A stretch of 40,282 bases of DNA from Nitrosovibrio sp. Nv4. Its GTDB lineage: Bacteria; Pseudomonadota; Gammaproteobacteria; Burkholderiales; SG8-39. Positions 1-7,939 of this stretch are shown here, piece by piece. Under the pieces are notes generated by a model. It saw nothing but the letters and a program-made list of their open reading frames with translations. It ran no database searches and had not been told where the DNA came from. The stretch's first letter is position 1. Each line of letters opens with the position of its first letter. Where the stretch lies: the NCBI GenBank assembly GCA_945906765.1, contig CAMDRF010000018.1:1-40282 (forward strand), in the 5' to 3' direction. The position numbers were made by a program, and so were the translations under genes.

Positions 1-820
1 CCCGCGTCGAGCTGGTGACGAAGGCGCGATTGCTTTTCGTGGCGTCGTACTTTTCGTAGGCCGCCGCGCAACCCGTCGTCGACTTCGCGCACAACTGCCG
101 CCTGCCCTCGTCGTCGAGCTTGCCGAACGCCGAGTAATCGATCCCGAAAAGAGCATCCTTCGGCAACAGCTCGTCGGGCAGGCTCACGTCCGACAGCTCT
201 TCCCGCGTGATCAGGTTTTCCGACAGGGCGTTCCTGCCAGGAAGGCTGGTGCAGGCTTTCTCGATCGTACCTTCGCAGAGTGAGCCGTTCACGCGAAAGG
301 ATGGGTGGTACATGTAGGCGAAGCCGGACTTGTTGAGCGATTCCAGCGCCTTGATGATCGGGGACTGGTCCACCGCGCTCCCGAGCCGCTTCCGGTAGTA
401 CGAGTAGACCGTCGCCCAGCCGCGGTGATCGCGTTCGCCGCTTTGCGTGTTGTAGGAACCGTGGAATCCGATCGTCGAAACGGCCGGATAGCGCGCCGAA
501 AACTGCCTCTCCCTGCCCGCCAGGAATAGGATGGTGCAGGCGCTCCTGCACCGTCCCGCGATCACGGTGGCGACGTTGCGCTCGATCAGGTCGTCCGCGA
601 TGCCGATGGCAGCGCCGATGTTCCCTCCGGGCTGGTTGAGGAGGATGACGGTCCTGATGTCCCTGCCTTTCACGAGCTCGCGGTACTTGATGTAGTCGTC
701 GACGCCGAGTTCCGTGGAATGCAGGTAGAGGCGGTCTTCCTCCAGCTTCATTTCCATCGCCGCGGCCTGAAAGCTGCCGGCTGCAAGAAGCGCTGCAACG
801 AGCCAGCGGGCTATCTGCAT
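1..820 (-). CDS. Exported ClpP/crotonase-fold protein (COG3904-like), 3' end outside window
   Basis: The frame starts at the ATG ending at base 820 and stays open to the window edge, giving about 273 residues without a stop. Residues 1-21 form a short signal peptide ending in an Ala-rich cleavage region. Residues 58-66 (ILLNQPGGN) and the stretch RCRSACTILFLAG, with Ser93, followed by GFHG with His120, match periplasmic ClpP-like proteins in which Ser and His form the likely catalytic pair. Several cysteines downstream suggest disulfides after export. Family assignment comes from motif recognition; the substrate is unknown. It may be a protease or a non-catalytic relative. The next gene on the same strand, the Rieske oxygenase, ends 18 bp upstream of this start, so the two could be co-transcribed. 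Confidence 0.75.
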   Translation of the reverse strand, partial: MQIARWLVAALLAAGSFQAAAMEMKLEEDRLYLHSTELGVDDYIKYRELVKGRDIRTVILLNQPGGNIGAAIGIADDLIERNVATVIAGRCRSACTILFLAGRERQFSARYPAVSTIGFHGSYNTQSGERDHRGWATVYSYYRKRLGSAVDQSPIIKALESLNKSGFAYMYHPSFRVNGSLCEGTIEKACTSLPGRNALSENLITREELSDVSLPDELLPKDALFGIDYSAFGKLDDEGRRQLCAKSTTGCAAAYEKYDATKSNRAFVTSSTR

Positions 821-837
821 CTAGAAGGTCGGAAATT

Positions 838-1950
838 TCATGCGTACCTCCCGCCGAGCAGCGCGCCCAGCTCGCGGTGAAAGTGCACGATGCAGCCTTC
901 GAACTTGCCGAAGGTGAAGGCGTCGTTGGCGCCGCTGCCGATGCTCTTCTGGATGGATGTCACGACCGCGAGGTCTTCCTGCGCGCCGGTGTTGCCGACG
1001 AAGTCCCGGTCGCGCTTGGCTTCGGCGAGTGCTTCCTCGCCCGGATCGTTGGCCAGCGTGTAGGTGATCTGCCGCGTGCGGTCCACGGCGAGCGGCTCGA
1101 GAATGACGACGTTGGTGTGGCGCGACAGGATGGTGATGAGCACGTTCGGGAACAGGTGGTAGACGTAGGTCAGCAATCCTTCGACCCTGCGCTCTGCCGG
1201 CGCGACCTTTTCAAGCTTCTTGATGCGCTTGAACGGATAGGTGATGCGGCTGCTGCGGCCGTAGAAGTCGATGAGGTTCAGGTTGTCGAAGCCATAGGGA
1301 AAGAAGCTTTCAGGATGCGTGAAGCGGATGTGGTAGCCCTCGATGAAGCCTTCGAGGAATACTTTCCAGTTGACCTCGAGCTCGCGCTCCGCCGTGGCGA
1401 ACATGGGCTGGTCCGGACGGATCAGCATGGGTAGTTGGTCTTTTGAATCTACGGTCTGGTCTTGATTGATAAACACAAGGCCAAGGCGCTCTTCCGCATG
1501 CACTGGCACCAGGCCGTTCAGATTCTTGTCGAGCCCGGGAAAGCCTTCTTCGTGCGGCACGTGGCGCAGCCTGCCTTCCAGCGTGTAGGTCCAGGCGTGG
1601 TACGGGCAGACGAAGGACTTGGCGCAGCCCGAGCCGTTCGCGAGCTGCGTGCCGCGGTGGCGGCAGGCATTGCGGAAGGCGCGCACCTTGCCGTCGGCGC
1701 CGCGCACCGCGAGCAGCGGTACGCCGGCGGCTTCGCGCGCGACGTAGGCACCGTTCCGCGGCAGCGCCGCCGACGGGCAGAACGGCACCGGCACGCGGCG
1801 CAGCAGGGCGAGTTCGGCGGCGAGGCGGCTCGCCGAGAGGTAATTGGCCACCGGCTCGCGCCACACCTGCGTACCGGTGTCGGTGCTGCCGCGCTCGATG
1901 TGCTCGAGGATGCGCCGGGCCACGGATTGGTCGCCGCTACGCGCTGCCAT
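838..1950 (-). CDS. Rieske-type aromatic ring-hydroxylating oxygenase, alpha subunit
   Basis: The 370-residue product has a complete Rieske [2Fe-2S] site: CRH at residues 96-98 and CPYH at 115-118. The catalytic domain shows NWKVFLEGFIEGYHIRFTH, with the two histidines of the mononuclear iron site, and QEDLAVVTSIQKS near the C-terminus, which probably supplies the carboxylate ligand. Such enzymes use electrons from a separate reductase to hydroxylate or demethylate aromatic or similar substrates. No reductase or beta subunit is adjacent. It is the third gene of a minus-strand operon after a broken GST gene and a broken MBL-fold gene, and starts 14 bp after the latter. The substrate cannot be read from sequence. 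Confidence 0.9.
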   Translation of the reverse strand: MAARSGDQSVARRILEHIERGSTDTGTQVWREPVANYLSASRLAAELALLRRVPVPFCPSAALPRNGAYVAREAAGVPLLAVRGADGKVRAFRNACRHRGTQLANGSGCAKSFVCPYHAWTYTLEGRLRHVPHEEGFPGLDKNLNGLVPVHAEERLGLVFINQDQTVDSKDQLPMLIRPDQPMFATAERELEVNWKVFLEGFIEGYHIRFTHPESFFPYGFDNLNLIDFYGRSSRITYPFKRIKKLEKVAPAERRVEGLLTYVYHLFPNVLITILSRHTNVVILEPLAVDRTRQITYTLANDPGEEALAEAKRDRDFVGNTGAQEDLAVVTSIQKSIGSGANDAFTFGKFEGCIVHFHRELGALLGGRYA

Positions 1951-1964
1951 GATCGCCTACTGTC

Positions 1965-2313
1965 TCACGAAACCGCGAAACGAAAACCTTCCGCGTCGCG
2001 AACGATCCTGCCGCCGGTCGGGGTCGCGAAATGGGTTCCCAGGACGAGCTCCGGCCGGTTGGCGTAACGTTCGAGGAAGTCGCGCCGGGTGTGGCGAGCG
2101 GCCTTCGGACTGGATGACGAAGCAGTGGATGGAGGCGCGCACGCGGCCTTCCTCGGTGAGGAAGTGCGGCTTCAGCCAGGCGTGCTGCAGCAGCTGCTCC
2201 GGCCTGGTCTCCTTGAAAAAGAAGGTGCAGGGCGAGGCACCTTCGATCTCGATCACGCGGGTGATGCTGGCGGCGCCGATGTTCCAGCGGGTAATCGGAT
2301 AAGTCGTGGCCAT
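1965..2313 (-). pseudogene. MBL-fold metallo-hydrolase with its catalytic core deleted
   Basis: From the ATG at 2313 the frame reads a typical N-terminus of the family (RWNIGAASITRVIEIEG ... AWLKPHFLTEEGR ... SIHCFVIQSEGR). Near 2098-2103 the family-like sequence moves to another frame and continues RRDFLERYANRPELVLGTHF and ATPTGGRIVRDAEGFRF to a TGA at 1965-1967, the usual C-terminus. The middle, including the HxHxDH metal-binding motif, is absent. From memory of family length, roughly 170-180 residues are missing. The remaining length (349 bp) is not a multiple of three. The junction bases GGCCGC can be read as Gly-Arg on the N side and Ala-Ala on the C side, consistent with deletion between short repeats. 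The gene cannot make an active hydrolase. Confidence 0.85.
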
Positions 2314-2317
2314 GACG

Positions 2318-2621
2318 TCAGACGTAAGGCGCGGCCAGCTGCTCCGTTGCGAACACGCGCTGCACGGCCGGGCGCGCCGTAGCGCTCGCCGAAGAACCAG
2401 TCCTTGCCGTGCGCGGCGAGATGCGCATCCATCTGCTCGAGCAGGGCGCCGTCCACCAGCACCGGGATCAGGCCGTTGGGGTTGAGCTTGAGATAGGCGG
2501 GCGATTTGTGCATCCCCACGGTACGGTCCACGTACTGCAGTTCGAACGGCGTGCCGAGCTCCTCGAGCAGCAGGTGCGGCGCGAAGCTCGCGTTGCCGGG
2601 AAAGTAGTGAAGCTGGATCAT
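2318..2621 (-). pseudogene. Glutathione S-transferase with two internal deletions
   Basis: The start at 2621 opens a normal thioredoxin-fold GST N-terminus (MIQLHYFPGNASFAPHLLLE ... KLNPNGLIPVLVDGAL). At about 2436-2450 the sequence jumps in frame to a C-terminal-domain segment, EQMDAHLAAHGKDWFFGERYG. At about 2368-2380 it jumps again with a frame change to ARPAVQRVFATEQLAAPYV and a TGA at 2318-2320, the usual GST end. The region between VDG and the C-terminal helices, and the segment after ERYGA, are missing. The remaining 304 bp are not a multiple of three. It lies just upstream of the broken MBL gene (4-bp gap), so two adjacent operon genes carry three lesions. Confidence 0.85.
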
Positions 2622-2665
2622 GCGATCTCCGGTGGTTCGACTCTATCGTATGCGAAAATCGCCGC

Positions 2666-3274
2666 ATGAACTCTCCCGCCGCCGGCAAGCAGGTCGAATT
2701 CTTCTTCGATTTCGGCAGCCCGACCGCGTACCTCGCCTACACGCAGCTGCCGAAGATCGCCGCCGAATGCGGCGCCGGGATCGTGTGGCGGCCGATGCTG
2801 CTGGGCGGCGTGTTCAAGGCGACCGGCAACCAGAGTCCGGTACTGGTCGCCCTCAAGGGCGCCTGGATGTGGGGCGACATGGAACGCTGGGCGTGGCGCT
2901 ACGGCGTGCCGCTGCTGAAAAATCCGCATTTCATCATCAACACGCTCACGCTGATGCGCGGTGCGGTCGGCCTGCAATTGCGGCAGCCCGGCCAGTTCCA
3001 GCGCTACGTTGACGCGATGTTCCATGCCATGTGGGTCGAGCCCTGCAACCTGGGCGATGCGGCGGTGGTCGCCGCGACGCTGCAGAAAGCGGGATTCGAC
3101 CCCGCCGCCTTCGCCGCGCTGGCCGGCGACCCGGAAGTGAAGGCGAAGCTGATCGAACTCACCGACGAAGCGGTGCAGCGCGGCGTGTTCGGCGCGCCGA
3201 CCCTGTTTGTCGGCAACGAGATGTTCTTCGGCCAGGACCGCCTCGAATTCGTGCGCGAGGCGCTGCTGCGCTAG
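2666..3274 (+). CDS. 2-hydroxychromene-2-carboxylate isomerase family (DsbA-like, kappa-GST fold)
   Basis: The 202-residue product is full length for the family. The N-terminus [20 protein letters not shown] carries the conserved Ser of the glutathione-binding site in the family FDFxSP motif. The C-terminal part has [21 protein letters not shown], the cis-Pro loop and terminal motif typical of NahD-type isomerases. In naphthalene-type degradation these enzymes isomerise hydroxychromene carboxylate with glutathione; many relatives have other roles. It is divergent from the broken GST-MBL-Rieske operon with a 44-bp gap, which would fit a shared aromatic-degradation role. The ATG at 2666 is the first start that keeps the whole fold. 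The exact substrate is inference only. Confidence 0.88.
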   Translation: MNSPAAGKQVEFFFDFGSPTAYLAYTQLPKIAAECGAGIVWRPMLLGGVFKATGNQSPVLVALKGAWMWGDMERWAWRYGVPLLKNPHFIINTLTLMRGAVGLQLRQPGQFQRYVDAMFHAMWVEPCNLGDAAVVAATLQKAGFDPAAFAALAGDPEVKAKLIELTDEAVQRGVFGAPTLFVGNEMFFGQDRLEFVREALLR

Positions 3275-3294
3275 TTTTCTGGCAGCATTCGCGC

Positions 3295-4194
3295 ATGGCC
3301 GGAAGCAGCTTGTTTGCGCTGATCGATGACATCGCCACGGTACTAAACGACGTGGCGCTGCTCACCAAGGTGGCGGCAAAGAAGACCGCCGGGGTGCTGG
3401 GCGATGACCTCGCGCTGAACGCCGAGCAGGTCGCCGGGGTCAGGGTCGAGCGCGAGTTGCCGGTAGTCTGGGCGGTGGCCAAGGGCTCGGCGGTGAACAA
3501 GGTGATCCTGGTGCCCGCCGCGCTCGCCATCAGCGCGCTCGCGCCCTGGGCGGTGACGCCGCTGCTGATGCTGGGCGGCGCTTACCTCTGTTTCGAGGGC
3601 TTCGAGAAGCTGGCGCACAAGTTCCTGCACAGCCGCGCCGAGGACCAGGCGCATCACGCCGAACTGGTGAACGCCCTTGCCGATCCGGCGGTGGACCTGG
3701 TTGCCTTCGAGAAGGAAAAAATCCGCGGCGCGGTGCGCACCGATTTCGTCCTCTCCGCCGAGATCATCGTCATCACGCTCGGCACCGTCGCGCTCTCGCC
3801 CTTCGCCACCCAGGTGGCGGTGCTCGCCGGCATCGCGGCCCTGATGACGGTCGGCGTCTACGGCCTGGTGGCGGGCATCGTGAAGCTGGACGACGCGGGC
3901 CTCTACCTGAACCGGCAATCCAGCGCCATCGCGCGCAGCTTTGGCGCCGGCATCGTGAAAGCGGCCCCCTGGCTGATGAAGTTCCTGTCCGTCGCCGGCA
4001 CCGCGGCGATGTTCCTGGTGGGCGGCGGCATCATCGTGCACGGCATCCCGGCATTGGGTGCGGCGGCCCACGGCTGGGCGGGCGCGCTGTCATTCTTTGC
4101 CGATGCCGTGGTCGGCATTTTTGCCGGCGCCGCGGTCTTCACGGTGATTGCCGCGGTCAACAAGGCACGCAAGTCGCAAGTAATCGGGCTCTAA
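3295..4194 (+). CDS. DUF808 family integral membrane protein (YedI-like)
   Basis: The 299-residue product starts at the ATG at 3295 ([21 protein letters not shown]), the usual DUF808 N-terminus, 20 bp after the isomerase stop. It contains the conserved [20 protein letters not shown] segment and several hydrophobic helices (about residues 65-100, 150-195, 215-240, 265-285). The family is widespread in Proteobacteria, sits in the inner membrane, and has no established function. An in-frame opening extends upstream into the isomerase gene, but those codons do not resemble the family, so 3295 is preferred. It converges on the TauD gene with 15 bp between stops. Confidence 0.85.
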   Translation: MAGSSLFALIDDIATVLNDVALLTKVAAKKTAGVLGDDLALNAEQVAGVRVERELPVVWAVAKGSAVNKVILVPAALAISALAPWAVTPLLMLGGAYLCFEGFEKLAHKFLHSRAEDQAHHAELVNALADPAVDLVAFEKEKIRGAVRTDFVLSAEIIVITLGTVALSPFATQVAVLAGIAALMTVGVYGLVAGIVKLDDAGLYLNRQSSAIARSFGAGIVKAAPWLMKFLSVAGTAAMFLVGGGIIVHGIPALGAAAHGWAGALSFFADAVVGIFAGAAVFTVIAAVNKARKSQVIGL

Positions 4195-4209
4195 ACCCGA
4201 TTCAATTTT

Positions 4210-5061
4210 TTACTGCGGGATCTGGGCGCCGACGGTCAGGCGCCGCATGCGGCGGCGCTGGCCGTGATAGTCGTTGACCGCGTTGTGCTGCGTGCAGCGG
4301 TTGTCCCACACGGTCAGCGTGCCCGGCGCCCAGCGAACCCGGCAGGTGAATTCAGGTCTTGTTTGATGTTGAAATAAAAAATTCAAGAGCGGTGCGCTCT
4401 CCTCTTCCGTCATGCCCTTGAAGTGCGTGGTATGGCTGCGGCTCGCGTAGAGCGCCTTGCGGCCGGTTTCGGGATGGGTGCGCGCGACGGGATGCTCTGA
4501 AACGTACTGGTCGGCGTTGTCCGTGTCATGGACCTTCATGCCGCCGATCTTCTGGTGCATGGCGGTGCGCCCGCCGCCGTACTTCAGCTCGGCGCTGTTC
4601 ACGCCGATGAGCGTGTCCACCACTTTGCGCACGCCCTCCGACAACGCGTCGTAGGCGGCATACGTGCTGGTGAAGAGCGTGTCGCCGCCGTGGCTCGGGG
4701 TTTCGACGGCGTAGAGCAGCGTCGCCAGCGGCGGCTGCTTCAGGTAGGCGGTGTCGGAGTGCCAGGCACCGCCGAAGTTCTTCTTCTCTTCGGGCTCCTT
4801 CACCACTTCGAAGATGAACGGGTAGCCGTCCATGCCGGTGACGAACGGATAGTGGCAGGGCTCGCCGAACTTCGCGCCGACCCTCATGATGTCCGCCGGC
4901 TCGAGCTTCTGCTCGCGAATCGCTAGGACCGAGTATTGCAGGAAGGCCCGATGAACGTCCTCCCAGCCTTGCGCGTCAAGATTGAGGAGATCCACACCCA
5001 GAATTTCTGCGCCGAGGGCGCCGGCAAGAGGGGCAATCCGGGGCATCATTGATATCATCAT
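4210..5061 (-). CDS. TauD/TfdA-family Fe(II)/2-oxoglutarate dioxygenase
   Basis: The product (283 residues from 5061) has the iron-binding HxD in GAWHSDTAYL (His101, Asp103), the distal histidine in TQHNAVNDY (about residue 259), and a C-terminal Arg cluster (RRRMRRLTVGA) that should bind 2-oxoglutarate. Family members oxidise taurine, 2,4-D and similar acids or aromatic ethers. An ATG-like frame also opens at 5088, but it would overlap the divergent neighbour; starts at 5061, 5058, 5049 or 5046 are all possible and no clear Shine-Dalgarno separates them. Around 4347-4390 the codons turn AT-rich while the protein stays conserved. Substrate unknown. Confidence 0.88.
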   Translation of the reverse strand: MMISMMPRIAPLAGALGAEILGVDLLNLDAQGWEDVHRAFLQYSVLAIREQKLEPADIMRVGAKFGEPCHYPFVTGMDGYPFIFEVVKEPEEKKNFGGAWHSDTAYLKQPPLATLLYAVETPSHGGDTLFTSTYAAYDALSEGVRKVVDTLIGVNSAELKYGGGRTAMHQKIGGMKVHDTDNADQYVSEHPVARTHPETGRKALYASRSHTTHFKGMTEEESAPLLNFLFQHQTRPEFTCRVRWAPGTLTVWDNRCTQHNAVNDYHGQRRRMRRLTVGAQIPQ

Positions 5062-5074
5062 GGAGGAAGACTGA

Positions 5075-6127
5075 ATGAGCAAGCGCATTGTAATCGTGGG
5101 TGCGGGAGCGTTGGGCGGCTACGTCGGGGGTTCGCTCGCGCACCTTGGCCACGACATCACCCTGATCGACCCCTGGCCGGAGCACGTCGAAACGATCCGC
5201 GCGCGCGGCCTCGAACTCGACGGCGCCACGCCGGAAGAGAAGTTCGTCGCTCGTCCACGGATCATCCACATCACGGAGGTCCAGTCGCTCGCAAAAAACC
5301 CGGTGGACATCGCCTTTGTCGCGATGAAGTCCTACGACACCGCATGGGCCACGGCGCTGATCGCGCCCTACCTCGCAGCCGAAGGTTTCGTGGTCTCGCT
5401 GCAGAACTGCCTGAACGAGGAAACCATCGCTGGCATCGTCGGCTGGGGGCGCACCGTCGGCGTGGTCGCCTCGATCATCTCGGTGGACCTGTACGAGGCC
5501 GGCCGCATCCGCCGCACCGTTTCCAAGGGCGGCGACAAGCACACGGTGTTCCGCGTCGGCGAGCCGCACGGGCGCGTGACGCGCCGCGTGGAGGAACTCG
5601 CAGAATGGTTGCGCGGCATCGACAGCTCGAAAGTGACCACCAACCTGTGGGGCGAGCGCTGGTCGAAGCTGGTGGCGAACGGCATGGGCAACGGCGTGAG
5701 CGCGGCGACCGGCCTGAGTTCGAGCGACTGCGCGCGCAACGACACCATCCGCCGCTTCCAGATCCAGCTCGCCGGCGAAGCCATCCGCATCGGCCAGGCG
5801 CTCGGCTACCCGCTGGAGAAAATCCGCGGCCTCGATGCCGAGCGCATCGCGCTCGCCGCCGAAGGCGATTCCGCGGCGCTCGCCGAAACCGAGGCCGCGC
5901 TCAGCCCGAAGCCCGGCGCCAATCCGCGCGCCGACATCCAGCGCCCCTCAATGGCGCAGGACATCCGCAAAGGCCGGCGCACCGAGATCGACGCCATGAA
6001 CGGCTTCATCGCTGCGAAAGGCGCCGCGGTAGGCATCGCCGCGCCGAGCCACGTGAAGCTCACTGAGATCGTAACCAAAGTGGAGAGAGGGGAATTGAAG
6101 CCCTCGCCGTCTCTCCTGGACGCCTGA
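5075..6127 (+). CDS. Ketopantoate reductase (PanE/ApbA) family oxidoreductase
   Basis: The 350-residue product opens with a Rossmann nucleotide-binding loop, IVIVGAGALGGYVGGSLA, followed by DPWPEHV, and continues with FVAMKSYDTAWA and the conserved Asn region VSLQNCLNEE. The C-terminal helical domain includes LWGERWSKLVANGMGN, where Lys and Asn are catalytic in PanE, and PSMAQDIRKGRRTEIDAMNG, the usual substrate-binding motif. Family members reduce 2-oxo acids with NADPH. In catabolic surroundings many are not pantothenate enzymes, so I do not assign panE. A strong Shine-Dalgarno (GGAGGA) lies 7 bp before the ATG. The divergent TauD-like gene starts only about 13 bp away. Confidence 0.88.
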   Translation: MSKRIVIVGAGALGGYVGGSLAHLGHDITLIDPWPEHVETIRARGLELDGATPEEKFVARPRIIHITEVQSLAKNPVDIAFVAMKSYDTAWATALIAPYLAAEGFVVSLQNCLNEETIAGIVGWGRTVGVVASIISVDLYEAGRIRRTVSKGGDKHTVFRVGEPHGRVTRRVEELAEWLRGIDSSKVTTNLWGERWSKLVANGMGNGVSAATGLSSSDCARNDTIRRFQIQLAGEAIRIGQALGYPLEKIRGLDAERIALAAEGDSAALAETEAALSPKPGANPRADIQRPSMAQDIRKGRRTEIDAMNGFIAAKGAAVGIAAPSHVKLTEIVTKVERGELKPSPSLLDA

Positions 6128-6138
6128 AAACGCGTTCC

Positions 6139-7125
6139 CTATTCCACCCTGGCGCCAGAGGCCCGAATCGCAGGCGCCCAGCGCTCGGTGTCTTCCTTGA
6201 TGAAGGCGGCGAACTGCTGCGGCGTCATAGCGGTGGCTTTCGACCCGCCGGCGGCGTACTTATCCTGCATCTCGGTGGTGGCCATGGCGCGCTGGATCGC
6301 GGCGGAAAGTTTTTCCACGATCGAGGGCGGCGTGGCGGCGGGAAACGCGACGCCGTGCCAGGACATGGCCTGGAAACCGGGCACGCTTTCGGCGATGGCG
6401 GGAATCTCGGGCGACGTAAACCAGCGCTCGGCCGAGGTCACGCCGAGGGCGCGCACCTTGCCGCCCTTGGCGTGCGGCAGCACGGTGGGCATGTTGCCGA
6501 AAGTCATCGCGACCTGCCCGCTCATCACATCGGTGAGCGCGGGCCCGCCGCCTTTGTAGGGCACGTGGAACATGTCGGTGCCGGTCAGCATCTTGAACAG
6601 TTCGCCGGAGAGATGCAGCGACGTGCCCTGCCCTGAGGACGCAAACGCGTATTTACCCGGTTCTTTTTTCAATAGGAAAATTAATTCCTGAACAGTTCGC
6701 ACCGGCAGGTTGTTGTTCACCACCAGCAGGTTCGGGAAGGTGCCGGTCATGGACACCGGCGCGAAGTCCTTGATGTGGTCGAAGGGCAGCTTCGCGTAGA
6801 GCGTCGGATTGATGGCGTGCGAGGCGACCGTGATCCAGCCCAGGGTGTAGCCGTCGGGCGCGCTGCGCGCGGTTTCCGCGACGCCGATGTTGCTGCCCGC
6901 GCCGGGCTTGTGGTCGATGATGAACTGCTGGCCGAAATGGCGGCCGAGCCAGTCGCACAGGATGCGGCCCTGGAAATCGGTGCTGCCGCCGGGCGTGAAC
7001 GGGATGATCAGGCGCACCGTCTTTGCGGGCCAGTTCGCCGCCGGGTCCTGGGCCCGCGCGACGCGCGTCAGGCCGAGCCCCAATGCGAATCCGGCGCCCA
7101 TCTTCAATGCCGTTCTGCGTTTCAT
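6139..7125 (-). CDS. Bug/TctC-family periplasmic solute-binding receptor
   Basis: The 328-residue protein has a twin-arginine-like N-terminus (MKRRTALKMGAGFALG) with cleavage expected after ARAQ, then PAKTVRLIIPFTPGGSTDF, the typical Bug motif around the ligand carboxylate. Further family signatures are GAGSNIGVAETARSAPDGYT and VPYKGGGPALTDVMSGQVAM. Such receptors bind carboxylates in the periplasm, sometimes for a TctAB permease. No permease genes are adjacent, which is common in Burkholderiales that hold many orphan bug genes. A GGAGG lies 11 bp upstream of the ATG. Codons around 6661-6705 are strikingly AT-rich (QELIFLLKKEPGKY) within an otherwise GC-rich gene. It converges on the PanE-like gene with an 11-bp gap. 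Confidence 0.93.
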   Translation of the reverse strand: MKRRTALKMGAGFALGLGLTRVARAQDPAANWPAKTVRLIIPFTPGGSTDFQGRILCDWLGRHFGQQFIIDHKPGAGSNIGVAETARSAPDGYTLGWITVASHAINPTLYAKLPFDHIKDFAPVSMTGTFPNLLVVNNNLPVRTVQELIFLLKKEPGKYAFASSGQGTSLHLSGELFKMLTGTDMFHVPYKGGGPALTDVMSGQVAMTFGNMPTVLPHAKGGKVRALGVTSAERWFTSPEIPAIAESVPGFQAMSWHGVAFPAATPPSIVEKLSAAIQRAMATTEMQDKYAAGGSKATAMTPQQFAAFIKEDTERWAPAIRASGARVE

Positions 7126-7169
7126 GGCTTGCGGTGCCTCCGCCCTAAAAGTCCAAGCTTTTGATTTAA

Positions 7170-7198
7170 TTGACCGAACGCTAGAATACCTGTATAAA
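7170..7198 (+). promoter_or_regulatory. Sigma70-type promoter for the cold-shock gene
   Basis: TTGACC at 7170-7175 and TATAAA at 7193-7198 are separated by exactly 17 bp, a near-consensus -35/-10 pair. It points toward the cold-shock gene and predicts a start near 7205. It lies in the 218-bp gap between the Bug gene and cspA. Confidence 0.75.
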
Positions 7199-7204
7199 GG
7201 CGCG

Positions 7205-7343
7205 GCAGGATTCTCAAGCAGTGAATAGGCTGGTCAGGTCGTAGCGTTCGCGCTGTGCTCATCAGGTCCCATCTCTTCCTTGATTTTCCGCAGGGCATAC
7301 AAGCAAAACGCCCTTACTTTTAATTAATTTCAAGGAATAAGAC
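7205..7343 (+). promoter_or_regulatory. Long 5' leader of the cold-shock mRNA
   Basis: If transcription begins near 7205, the leader is about 139 nt long. This is similar to the long leaders through which cspA-type mRNAs respond to temperature in enterobacteria. It contains a possible hairpin pairing AGGGC with GCCCT shortly before an AT-rich stretch, and an AAGGA ribosome-binding site about 8 nt before the ATG. No protein frame of substance is visible in it. Thermosensing is inference from family practice. Confidence 0.45.
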
Positions 7344-7547
7344 ATGAGTACAGGTACCGTTAAGTGGTTCAACGACGCTAAGGGTTTCGGCTTCATCACG
7401 CCGGACGACGGCGGCAAAGACCTTTTCGTGCATTTCTCGGCGATCCAGGGCGGCGGCTTCAAGTCGCTCAAAGAGAACGACAAGGTGCAGTTCGATATCG
7501 GCCAGGGCGCGAAAGGCCCGAACGCCACCAACGTCAAGCCGGTCTGA
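7344..7547 (+). CDS. cspA: CspA-family cold-shock protein
   Basis: The 67-residue product is the full length of a cold-shock domain. It starts [20 protein letters not shown] with the RNP1 motif KGFGFI at residues 13-18 and RNP2 LFVHF at 27-31, the aromatic residues that bind single-stranded nucleic acid. It should act as an RNA chaperone in the cytoplasm, melting structures at low temperature or in growth transitions. It has its own promoter and leader upstream and a strong hairpin terminator 19 bp after the stop, so it appears monocistronic. The gene symbol is used in the family sense; which paralogue it is cannot be told from one window. Confidence 0.96.
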   Translation: MSTGTVKWFNDAKGFGFITPDDGGKDLFVHFSAIQGGGFKSLKENDKVQFDIGQGAKGPNATNVKPV

Positions 7548-7566
7548 TAGCCCGATCAGCTTAAAG

Positions 7567-7591
7567 AGAGCCCGGGCAACCGGGCTCTTTT
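7567..7591 (+). terminator. Intrinsic terminator after cspA
   Basis: AGAGCCCGG (7567-7575) pairs perfectly with CCGGGCTCT (7580-7588) around a GCAA tetraloop, followed by TTTT. The same GCAA-capped CCCGG/CCGGG core recurs at 12618-12642. Confidence 0.9.
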
Positions 7592-7605
7592 CATTTGGAA
7601 ACCCT

Positions 7606-7938
7606 ATGAGCATTCCGATCCTGGAACGCAAGCGCTACATGGTTGGCAAGTACGAGATCATCGCCAAGCCTTTTCCCTACTCGGCGCACATGTTCCGTTA
7701 CACGGTGTTCGTCGATGGCAAGCGCATCGGCGCGATGGCGAGCGTGCCCTCGGAGTCCGATTGCCTGTTCATGGAAAAGCCGCCGATCGTGCCGCCGCTG
7801 GTGCCCTACCAGGCGGTGTACCGTCCCGGCCGCCCCAAGAAAGGCGCGCCGCCGCGAGTCGCGGTCGACGCCCCCACGCCGCCGCGCGAAGAACTGCCGC
7901 ACGGCATGGCGTTCCCCCAGGCCTCTGACGAAAGCTAA
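7606..7938 (+). CDS. Hypothetical protein, 110 residues
   Basis: I do not recognise a named domain. The product has a compact N-terminal part (about residues 1-75, rich in Tyr, Phe and Val, probably beta-strands: KYEIIAKPFPYSAHMFRYTV) and a Pro/Arg-rich tail from residue 75 (YRPGRPKKGAPPRVAVDAP), likely disordered. It follows the cspA terminator by 14 bp and is followed 1 bp later by a lipoprotein frame, so the two may be translationally coupled. GC-rich third codon positions across the whole frame support coding. Confidence 0.65.
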   Translation: MSIPILERKRYMVGKYEIIAKPFPYSAHMFRYTVFVDGKRIGAMASVPSESDCLFMEKPPIVPPLVPYQAVYRPGRPKKGAPPRVAVDAPTPPREELPHGMAFPQASDES

Positions 7939-7939
7939 G

